Assembly: GCA_034440155.1 (NCBI GenBank)
Contig: JAWXBN010000083.1
Coordinates: forward strand, 1-44,209
From: Verrucomicrobiota bacterium
GTDB lineage: Bacteria > Verrucomicrobiota > Verrucomicrobiia > JAWXBN01
Length of the DNA: 44,209 nucleotides
Reading direction: 5' to 3'
Under the pieces are notes generated by a model that ran no database searches, was not told where the DNA came from, and saw only the letters and a list, made by a program, of their open reading frames with translations. The position numbers and the translations under genes were made by a program. Shown piece after piece: positions 37,966 through 44,209 of this stretch. Numbering within the stretch: the stretch's first letter is position 1; each line of letters begins with the position of its first letter.

Positions 37966-38349
37966 GTGTCAGAACCCATAGAACTCAAAGAGCTTTACGT
38001 AACAATCGATCGTATCATCTATTCTCCCCAGCTACAGGCTCCTACCGAAAAACCTTATCCCTTTATCTATTTTATCACGATCCATAATCAATCGGACAGA
38101 AAGGTGACAATCAAAGGCCGCAAGTGGGTTGTCACAGATGAGACTGGTGACAAACTGATCGTCGAAGGGGACGGGGTCGTCGGGCAGACACCTGAAATCG
38201 CTTCCGGGGAGAGTTTCTCGTATAATAGCTACCATACCATCGCCTGCGATAGTATCGCAGAGGGTGCTTATATCGGACTTGATGAATTCGGACAAAGAAT
38301 CATTACACGTATTCCGAAATTCAAACTTGAAGTCCCGCACAAGTCGTGA
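37966..38349 (+). CDS. apaG: ApaG-domain protein
   Basis: 127 aa with a GTG start. IELKELYVTIDRIIYSPQLQ, PYPFIYFITIHNQSDRKV, RKWVVTDETGDKLIVEGDG, GQTPEIASGESFSYNSYHTI are the ApaG beta-sandwich motifs. The open frame runs far upstream into thiD antisense (37804), but the family normally begins about here. There is no ribosome site, and a TTGCTT/TTATAT-like promoter pair lies just upstream, so translation may be leaderless. Its function in bacteria is not settled. It overlaps squalene synthase (GTGA). Confidence 0.85.
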   Translation: MSEPIELKELYVTIDRIIYSPQLQAPTEKPYPFIYFITIHNQSDRKVTIKGRKWVVTDETGDKLIVEGDGVVGQTPEIASGESFSYNSYHTIACDSIAEGAYIGLDEFGQRIITRIPKFKLEVPHKS

Positions 38350-39356
38350 AGACCACGTCCTTTCTGATAGGCCCCCTGCTTAAAAGTGTTTCACGGTCTT
38401 TCTATCTGACACTCCGGATCCTACCGCCTGCCATGAGGGAACCCGTCAGTCTAGCTTACCTCTTGGCCCGGGCTACCGATACGATTGCGGACACAAAAGT
38501 TATCCCCCTTGAAAAAAGACGGGATTATCTCAGGATTTTGAATTTATCGATCCGAAATCAGTCCGTGGAACCGTTACTGGGAAATATCAAAGAAGACCTA
38601 CTCCCCCATCAAAGTTCCGAAGGCGAAAAAATATTACTGGGCAACCTTCAAGAGTGTATCCTGCTCCTCCAAACCCAAACTAGCTTTGACAAAGAGCAAA
38701 TTGTCAACGTCTTGAATATTATCTGCTCTGGCCAGGATCTTGACCTCGAACGTTTTTCTGCTCCGCCCATGGAAATACCCTCTCTCCAAACGCCTGACGA
38801 GCTTCAAGACTATACCTACCGTGTAGCTGGGTGTGTCGGAGAATTCTGGACAAAGATGTGTATCCACCACATAGAGGACTCTAAGGTATGGAATCCTGAT
38901 GAAACCATTTTACGCGGCATTCATTTTGGTCAGGCATTACAGTTAACCAATATCTTACGCGATCTGCCTCGGGACCTATTAAATGGACGTTGTTACCTTC
39001 CTAATAGTCAATTAAAAGATATCGGGGTAACCCCAAAAGAATTGCTCAATGCTGAAAAGTTTGAAATACTCAGGCCTCTCTATTTCCAATGGCTGGCCTT
39101 AGCAGAATCTTACTATGATGATGCATGGACTTATACACTCCAATACCCAAAGCGTCAGTGGCGTATGCGCCTAGCCTGCGCTTGGCCTATACTCATCGGG
39201 GTACGAACATTACGTAAGCTTAAATCAGATACAAACAATCCGTTAGACCCCTATCATCGTATTAAAGTTTCCCGCTTTAATGTCTGGATGATCCTGATTA
39301 GTTCCTCCCTCTGTGTTTTTTCAAACCGCCTCTTTAAGTCCTTATATAAAGACTAA
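38346..39356 (+). CDS. Squalene synthase (squalene/phytoene synthase family)
   Basis: 336 aa, GTG start overlapping apaG. Both aspartate-rich motifs of head-to-head prenyltransferases are present: YLLARATDTIADT and QLTNILRDLPRDLLNGRCYL. SRSFYLTLRILP and VAGCVGEFWTKM are further family motifs. A C-terminal hydrophobic segment (VWMILISSSLCVFS) suggests membrane attachment. The YLLARATDTIADT type is seen in the bacterial squalene synthase group, rather than phytoene synthase. No carotenoid or hopanoid neighbour is present to confirm the product. Confidence 0.85.
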   Translation: MKTTSFLIGPLLKSVSRSFYLTLRILPPAMREPVSLAYLLARATDTIADTKVIPLEKRRDYLRILNLSIRNQSVEPLLGNIKEDLLPHQSSEGEKILLGNLQECILLLQTQTSFDKEQIVNVLNIICSGQDLDLERFSAPPMEIPSLQTPDELQDYTYRVAGCVGEFWTKMCIHHIEDSKVWNPDETILRGIHFGQALQLTNILRDLPRDLLNGRCYLPNSQLKDIGVTPKELLNAEKFEILRPLYFQWLALAESYYDDAWTYTLQYPKRQWRMRLACAWPILIGVRTLRKLKSDTNNPLDPYHRIKVSRFNVWMILISSSLCVFSNRLFKSLYKD

Positions 39357-39434
39357 AGTCCTTTACTCAATATCTTGGCCACTAAAGTAAAGGAAAAGCT
39401 TTACAAGGTTTTCGCACAAGAGTTTGATATCTTC

Positions 39435-39992
39435 ATGCCTAAGCTTGTGGTGACAAATACTGAATTCAAAGATAGGGAATTTGAACTTAAAGATGAAAGT
39501 ATTTCCATAGGACGTCTGGAAGATAACCAGATTGAATTACCCGAATCCTCGCTTTCCAGTCATCATGCTCTTTTTAACCGCCACGAATCCGGCAATTTCA
39601 TTCTGAAGGATAATTCTTCTACAAATGGAACATATTTGAACGGCGACAAACTTTTATCGGAGAAACTGCTCAAAAACGGGGATAAAATGCGTTTCGGCCA
39701 GATGTTATGTGACTATGTTTCGGAAATTCCAAGTCCCGCTACAGAAGAACCTTCAAAAGTACAAGATACTGCACAAAATAAAAAAACGAATAAATCTGAC
39801 AGCGACTCCCCTAAAGCGCCGCAAGATACACAATCTACTGTTTCACCAAGCCATACTGCATCCCCACCTGCCAGTACTTTTAAGGGACTTAAAAAAGAAA
39901 AAAGCCCTATGACCGTCATTAATATAGTCCTTATATTTATTGCAGGATTATTTGTTGCGGTCACCCTCGCTCGTTTAATGGGAATACTATAA
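39435..39992 (+). CDS. FHA-domain protein with C-terminal membrane anchor
   Basis: About 185 aa. The FHA domain covers about residues 1-95: ISIGRLEDNQIELPESSLSS, HHALFNRHESGNFILKDNSS, TNGTYLNGDKLLSEKLLK. A Ser/Thr/Pro/Lys-rich linker follows, then a single membrane helix (VINIVLIFIAGLFVAVTLA). ATG 39435 is preferred to a TTG at 39375. It is convergent with an FHA-cyclase gene and directly downstream of squalene synthase. Binds phosphothreonine partners; no Ser/Thr kinase is in the window. Confidence 0.85.
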   Translation: MPKLVVTNTEFKDREFELKDESISIGRLEDNQIELPESSLSSHHALFNRHESGNFILKDNSSTNGTYLNGDKLLSEKLLKNGDKMRFGQMLCDYVSEIPSPATEEPSKVQDTAQNKKTNKSDSDSPKAPQDTQSTVSPSHTASPPASTFKGLKKEKSPMTVINIVLIFIAGLFVAVTLARLMGIL

Positions 39993-40004
39993 CTACTATT
40001 CCCT

Positions 40005-40859
40005 CTACCCCAAAATGGCATACACCCGGCAGGGTTTGGAGAAACCTTTCAAAATATGTTCTCCCATATCTTCCGTCCTATCATTAATCCCTGCCATCTC
40101 GCGGAAACTTTCTGTACAGATCATCTCCCTCCTCAGAGAGGAAGAAACCTTTTCGATACGGAATATGAGATTTAACTCCGGCCCTAAAATCGACTCTTCA
40201 CCGGTCGCGAGACGACCACCGAAAATGACTTTCCCATAATGAAAAACGACCCTGAATGGCAAAGGGCTTTCATTTTTATACACGACAAATTCATTCAAGA
40301 GACCTTGTATTTTCCCGACTTGATCAGGGCCATCAGTCCAGAAAGCTAATACCCCGTCCCCTAAATATTTATTTACACTTCCTCCATGACTTTCAATCAG
40401 ACCACTACAGGAGAGCATCCATTTACCCATCATTTTTGATAGTTCGTCAGGATTTGTGCTCTGGCTAAGCTCGGTAAATCCAATAATATCCAAAAGTAAA
40501 AGCCAACAATTTTTATTCATCACTTCACAAAGTGTACGGTCATACTCTACTCCAGCAGCGGCATGAGTAGACTCACTGTCTTCTTTTTGGAATAATATCT
40601 GTGAATCTCCAATCCCGATCACATCCCCGGAGTTCAACTGTGAAGGCTGTTGTAACCGTTTCCCATTCAAAAAGGTGCCATTACTTGAGCCAAGATCCAC
40701 CAACCAATAATCCTGCCCATCTTGAGGATGGATTAAGGCATGCCTACGCGAAACTTTCGGACTATCCAAACAGATAATATTCTCAGGCTGTCGCCCGATG
40801 GATACCGCACCATGCAAGGGATAATCTTGTGTTCCATCGAGATGAAGGCAGGCATTCAT
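40005..40859 (-). CDS. FHA-domain class III nucleotidyl cyclase
   Basis: 284 aa, soluble. N-terminal FHA domain (GAVSIGRQPENIICLDSPKV, SRRHALIHPQDG, DLGSSNGTFLNGKRL) followed by a cyclase domain. Metal aspartates sit in LLLLDIIGFTELSQ and NKYLGDGVLAFW, and the transition-state Asn/Arg in GPELNLIFRIEKV. The catalytic core is shorter than usual and the region before LLLLDI is brief, so activity is likely but not proven. Last gene of a leftward operon; its ATG overlaps the beta-helix stop by 4 nt. Confidence 0.87.
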   Translation of the reverse strand: MNACLHLDGTQDYPLHGAVSIGRQPENIICLDSPKVSRRHALIHPQDGQDYWLVDLGSSNGTFLNGKRLQQPSQLNSGDVIGIGDSQILFQKEDSESTHAAAGVEYDRTLCEVMNKNCWLLLLDIIGFTELSQSTNPDELSKMMGKWMLSCSGLIESHGGSVNKYLGDGVLAFWTDGPDQVGKIQGLLNEFVVYKNESPLPFRVVFHYGKVIFGGRLATGEESILGPELNLIFRIEKVSSSLRREMICTESFREMAGINDRTEDMGEHILKGFSKPCRVYAILG

Positions 40860-41539
40860 TTTAATTTCCGTTCGACAATATCATAGTCTATTTTGAATTT
40901 AACAACCTTACCGGAATCCAACACTCCCCGCCATTGCACACCGGAATAAATTAACGAATCTTTTCCAATGACAGAACCGGGGTTTAACACACAATTACAA
41001 CCGACCTGAGCCCGATCCCCCAAAATGAGCCCAAATTTCCTTAAGCCCGTCTGAATCTCACGTTCGCCGTCCCGTAAGATAATATTCGTCTTATCAAGTT
41101 TTAGATTCGAGCAAATTGCTCCTGCCCCCAAATGGGAATAATTTCCCAATACAGAATCCCCGACATAGTTATAATGGGGAATATCCACATGGTTCAAGAG
41201 GATGGAATTTTTGACTTCACATGAGTTTCCGACCACACAGTGGTTACCAATAATGACATTGCCCCTTATATAAGCCCCGTGCCGGATTTCACAATGCTCC
41301 CCGATAATTGCTGGCCCCTTAATCATCGCACCATCTTCCACAATTGTCCCTTTTCCTATCGATACATTATTATCAATATAGGGAAATCCAACTGCTTCAT
41401 TCAATAGGCTAGGTTTAAAATTATTTGTCAGATATGGGACGATTTGATTTAATACATCCCAGACATCATTACACCCATCAAAAACACGTTTATGATCAAA
41501 ATCATTTAGATCAAAAAAATCTTCAGGGTTAAATGTCAT
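40856..41539 (-). CDS. Left-handed beta-helix (hexapeptide-repeat) protein
   Basis: 227 aa. About ten imperfect hexapeptide turns from residue 50: VSIGKGTIVEDGAMIKGP, AIIGEHCEIRHGAYIRGNVI, IGNHCVVGNSCEVKNS, VGDSVLGNYSHLGAGAICSN, and a final RAQVGCNCVLNPGSVIG. The first 50 residues are alpha-helical. This resembles the C-terminal half of sugar-1-phosphate nucleotidyl/acyltransferases such as GlmU or Glc-1-P thymidylyltransferase-like fusions. The separate N-terminal-type enzyme at 32679-33416 might be its partner. No acyl donor site can be identified confidently. Confidence 0.8.
   Translation of the reverse strand: MTFNPEDFFDLNDFDHKRVFDGCNDVWDVLNQIVPYLTNNFKPSLLNEAVGFPYIDNNVSIGKGTIVEDGAMIKGPAIIGEHCEIRHGAYIRGNVIIGNHCVVGNSCEVKNSILLNHVDIPHYNYVGDSVLGNYSHLGAGAICSNLKLDKTNIILRDGEREIQTGLRKFGLILGDRAQVGCNCVLNPGSVIGKDSLIYSGVQWRGVLDSGKVVKFKIDYDIVERKLK
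41109..41121. repeat. Full 13-bp form GAGCAAATTGCTC inside the beta-helix gene
   Basis: Coded on the minus strand as GCA-ATT-TGC (Ala-Ile-Cys), the only copy in that codon phase. Confidence 0.8.
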
Positions 41540-41562
41540 GGTGTGATTGTTAGCAGAAATTA

Positions 41563-43560
41563 TTATTTTTTCAAAGATTTGATCATTTCTTTTGCAGGCT
41601 GATACGTGGGATTTTTAGCAAGCAACTGGCGTAAGATGGCCTTGGCTTCATCCGTACGCCCCAAAGCAACTTCACATGCGGCAAGATTACACAGGAAATC
41701 AGGATTGTCCGGCTGGAGTTTTACCGCTTCACGAAAATACACTATTGCCAATGGATATTGTCCGCTCCTCATCTCAAGAATTCCCAAGTTTGCAAAGCTG
41801 ACGCTATCCGATGAATTCAATTCAAGGGCCTTCCTGTAATTCATCCTCGCCAAAGAAAATTTCGACATTTGCCCATAACAATACCCTAATTTCCCGTACA
41901 AAATCCCATTTTTGGGTGTAAGACGGATCAACTTCTGAAGTTCATAGGCAGCTTCCTTGAAAGCCCCTAACCTCATCAAACAATCAATCATTGCTTGATA
42001 AGCAGACAGACTGGCCGGATTTTTGTCCAGATATGCCGCATAAAGGATGGCGGCTTCCCCTAACTTCCCCGCACGAGCTATCTCATGGATTTTTATCAAA
42101 TCCGTTGAATCGGGTTTTTCTGACATCCCCGCCACAATTTCCTTCATTTTCCTATTAATTTTGGGTCCGAATTTCTCCCGAAATACAGGAGGTTGCGCAG
42201 CGAGAAGAATGCTTGCTTTTTCGAGGGATTGATAAGCCTCCGGCATCTTCCCGTTGGCGGCCTCCGCAAATCCATATTGGGCATGAGTCAAAAAGCTCCC
42301 CGGATATACCTTTAGGGCCGCAGACCACAACGTGGTGTCATTCTTCCAGTCAAGGTTCCGCAAACCCGTCTTGATCATGTGATGGATAATCACCAGTCCC
42401 AATATAAGCACAATCCACCCTGTAACCTTCTTTTGAGCGGTTCCTAGGCAAAACGCCAAAGCCAAGGTGACCCCGACCAGTGGAAAATATAAAAATCTTT
42501 CAGCCATTACAGCACCAATGGGGATGAGCAAATTGCTCACTGGCAGGATTGCCACAAAGAAAAAGATCAATCCGAATAAAAACCAAGGGGCTTTTTTCCG
42601 ATAGATAACGGCTGTTACAGACAATCCTAATAGGATAAAAAGCGAGAAAGAACTAATCAATTTTTCGACTTCCACCTCATGGAATACCGACTGACCATAG
42701 GGAAATACAATCAACCAGAGATATCGCACCAGCACTTTACATGCGACTAAAATCCTCGTGAACGAATCGACCACCCCGACGTAGGCCTGTTCTTGCATCG
42801 GGAGGCCTTTGAATATTGAAGAACGACTCGAATAATAAAGAAACGCTAATATGATTAAACCAGCGGGGGCGATCCATATTTTTTTCCATTCGACCTTTTC
42901 ATACATTCCCAACCAAAAAATAATGAGAATGGCTATTATTGGTAATACAAGGGCATTTTCCTTTGATAACAGGGCAAAGAAAAATGACACCCATGAGCCG
43001 AATAAAAACGGGAATCCCCGCGTCCCCTGCCTGATCGCGTACACAAGTAAGACCAATGCAGTCAAACAAAATAAGGCGGATATAATCTCTGCGCGGCCGG
43101 AAACCCAGGCGACTGCCTCGGTGGTAACCGGGTGTACGCCATAGAAGGTAGCACATAACGTCGCAATCATTTCCCGTGATCGCGCCCCTTTAACTGGAGG
43201 CAATGACAGGATTAGAAAATAGAGCAGCAACACTACCGCTAGATGAAAAGCAAGGTTACTCAGATGGAAATAGGTAATATCCTGCCCAGGATTTCCACTG
43301 ATTCCCCAAAATGTCTTGTCTAACAAATAGCTGACTGTAACGACCGGACGATAAAGATTTTGTTCGGGATGATGGGGAGGATATGATGATGTAAGGATTT
43401 CTTGAAAACTCGTCTCCGTGGCTTTCACGATAGGATTATCGATAATGTAATCAAAATCGTCGTAGACAAATGAATTCGTTAAACTGCTCAGATAGGCGAG
43501 CGTCGTCAAAATAATTGCGACAATTGCCCCTATCGATGACCTATTGAGATACTGTTTCAC
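41563..43560 (-). CDS. TMTC-like membrane glycosyltransferase with C-terminal TPR repeats
   Basis: 665 aa. About nine to eleven membrane helices in the first 420 residues with GT-C features: the acidic pair in FVYDDFDYIIDNP, HPVTTEAVAWVSGRAEI, LLSKENALVLP and VMAERFLYFPLVG. The C-terminal 200 residues hold TPR repeats (AYQAMIDCLMRLGAFKEAAY, ILYGKLGYCYGQMSKFSLAR, SFANLGILEMRSGQYPLAIV). This arrangement matches eukaryotic TMTC O-mannosyltransferases and the many bacterial relatives. First gene of a leftward operon with a hexapeptide protein (gap 23 nt) and FHA-cyclase. Glycan and acceptor are unknown. Confidence 0.85.
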   Translation of the reverse strand: MKQYLNRSSIGAIVAIILTTLAYLSSLTNSFVYDDFDYIIDNPIVKATETSFQEILTSSYPPHHPEQNLYRPVVTVSYLLDKTFWGISGNPGQDITYFHLSNLAFHLAVVLLLYFLILSLPPVKGARSREMIATLCATFYGVHPVTTEAVAWVSGRAEIISALFCLTALVLLVYAIRQGTRGFPFLFGSWVSFFFALLSKENALVLPIIAILIIFWLGMYEKVEWKKIWIAPAGLIILAFLYYSSRSSIFKGLPMQEQAYVGVVDSFTRILVACKVLVRYLWLIVFPYGQSVFHEVEVEKLISSFSLFILLGLSVTAVIYRKKAPWFLFGLIFFFVAILPVSNLLIPIGAVMAERFLYFPLVGVTLALAFCLGTAQKKVTGWIVLILGLVIIHHMIKTGLRNLDWKNDTTLWSAALKVYPGSFLTHAQYGFAEAANGKMPEAYQSLEKASILLAAQPPVFREKFGPKINRKMKEIVAGMSEKPDSTDLIKIHEIARAGKLGEAAILYAAYLDKNPASLSAYQAMIDCLMRLGAFKEAAYELQKLIRLTPKNGILYGKLGYCYGQMSKFSLARMNYRKALELNSSDSVSFANLGILEMRSGQYPLAIVYFREAVKLQPDNPDFLCNLAACEVALGRTDEAKAILRQLLAKNPTYQPAKEMIKSLKK
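42526..42538. repeat. Full 13-bp form GAGCAAATTGCTC inside the TMTC-like gene
   Basis: Coded on the minus strand as AGC-AAT-TTG-CTC (Ser-Asn-Leu-Leu), within a membrane helix region. Confidence 0.8.
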
Positions 43561-43663
43561 TTATATTGATTAAGCCACAAAAAAAAATGACCGTAAACAA
43601 TAGAAATAAGTTGCACAGTTATCTTTAATATCTATATTAAGTAAAACTAACCTATTTAAATCT

Positions 43664-43897
43664 ATGGCTACAATCGCAAATAAATACTCCCAAAATGTAT
43701 CAGGCAAATATTACGTTGATGATCAATGCATTGACTGTGACCTTTGCCGTGAGACAGCTCCTGATAATTTCACCAGAAATGATGATGGAGGTCATTCATA
43801 TCTTTATAAACAACCTACATCCCCTGAAGAAGAAGAGCTTTGTAAGCAAGCGATGGAAGGTTGCCCTGTTGAGGCTATCGGAAGCGATGGACAATAA
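43664..43897 (+). CDS. Single-cluster [4Fe-4S] ferredoxin
   Basis: 77 aa. Cysteines in CIDCDLCRETAPDNF (C-x2-C-x2-C) and a fourth in GCPVEAI. One cluster only, as in Thermotoga/Clostridium small ferredoxins. Stands alone with a terminator right behind. It could accept electrons from the indolepyruvate oxidoreductase at the other end of the window, but no link is visible. Confidence 0.9.
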   Translation: MATIANKYSQNVSGKYYVDDQCIDCDLCRETAPDNFTRNDDGGHSYLYKQPTSPEEEELCKQAMEGCPVEAIGSDGQ

Positions 43898-43911
43898 AAT
43901 TTTATTTTCTT

Positions 43912-43940
43912 AAAACCCCGCATTTGCGGGGTTTTTTTTT
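43912..43940 (+). terminator. Rho-independent terminator after the ferredoxin gene
   Basis: AAAACCCCGC (43912-43921) and GCGGGGTTTT (43926-43935) around a 4-nt loop ATTT, followed by a T run to 43940. Confidence 0.9.
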
Positions 43941-43946
43941 GACGAT

Positions 43947-44209
43947 ATGGCCACTGATTATAAAAATAAGATACTCGGCGAATTCAGAGGTGTATTTGAA
44001 AGTCCGCCAACTCGTGATATGCACCCGATTGCCAGCGGGGTAGTGAGATTCCTTAAAAGTGCGGGTTTAGACCAAAAAGCGGTGGAAAGCCGGATCATGT
44101 CAGATTGGGCCTTGATCGTAGGTGATTTTTATGCGGCACACTCCACCCCTTTAAGCATTCAAAATGGCACTCTTACCATCGGGGTTTCTCATTCAGTTTA
44201 TCTATATGA
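43947..44209 (+). CDS. DciA/DUF721 family protein (3' partial)
   Basis: About 87 codons are visible with no stop, so the gene runs past the window edge. The motif SDWALIVGDFYAAHSTPLSI followed by NGTLTIGVSHSVYLY is the DUF721/DciA core (W-x2-I-V-G, then P-x-x-I/L-x-x-G-x-L-x-I/V). DciA proteins load or stimulate the replicative helicase DnaB in bacteria lacking DnaC/DnaI. ATG 43947 has no strong ribosome site. Missed if only complete reading frames are listed. Confidence 0.75.
   Translation, partial: MATDYKNKILGEFRGVFESPPTRDMHPIASGVVRFLKSAGLDQKAVESRIMSDWALIVGDFYAAHSTPLSIQNGTLTIGVSHSVYLY

Overview
The window is a gene-dense bacterial chromosome segment with about 45 protein genes, one tRNA and no sign of IS elements, prophage or CRISPR. 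The cell is clearly Gram-negative, because it carries Kdo synthesis, LptA/B/C-type genes, and secreted and outer-surface proteins. Several features together point to the PVC superphylum, most likely Verrucomicrobiota: a kdsB-pyrG-kdsA-lptC-lptA-lptB block, a very short HemA, a bacterial squalene synthase behind apaG, FecR/CHASE2-cyclase and FHA genes, and FG-GAP/VCBS proteins next to sugar enzymes. That placement is inference; no 16S gene is present.

Layout. 1-2887: 3' part of a fused indolepyruvate:ferredoxin oxidoreductase, overlapped by a pterin carbinolamine dehydratase. 3118-7230: a leftward sugar operon (Gfo/Idh dehydrogenase, VCBS beta-propeller protein, ketose 3-epimerase) divergent from an AraC regulator, with a palindromic operator candidate between them. 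7275-10888: leftward hom-thrC-lysC (aspartate-family amino acids). 10955-13685: leftward FecR protein plus CHASE2-adenylate cyclase. 13763-15613: leftward rplU-rpmA-obg. 15867-17745: a PATAN/DUF4388-like protein and an AI-2E/PerM-family membrane protein. 17958-21792: rightward housekeeping run prs, rplY, pth, rpsF, ssb, rplI, without rpsR. 21910-23741: ccsA/hemX-like and hemA. 23844-27237: small FG-GAP-like ORF, CHASE4-GAF-LytS kinase and LytTR response regulator. 27239-27313: tRNA-Val. 27491-32659: kdsB, pyrG, kdsA, lptC, lptA, lptB (LPS synthesis and export). 32679-34816: sugar nucleotidyltransferase, HNH protein, secreted protein. 34806-37888: leftward thiD-comEC. 37966-39992: apaG, squalene synthase, FHA membrane protein. 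40005-43560: leftward TMTC-like glycosyltransferase, left-handed beta-helix protein, FHA-cyclase. 43664-end: ferredoxin and the start of a DciA (DUF721) gene cut by the window edge.

The most unusual signal is not a gene. The 9-bp odd palindrome GCAAWTTGC occurs 18 times (about 0.3 expected by chance in 44 kb). It lies in many different genes, in all three codon phases and in two non-coding sites, one of them a transcription terminator. Five copies extend to GAGCAANTTGCTC. It behaves like a genome-wide iterated palindrome or DNA-uptake-type word, and the window also encodes the DNA-uptake channel ComEC. No stretch longer than 300 bases lacks a gene; the longest gap (2888-3183) holds only a leftward terminator.
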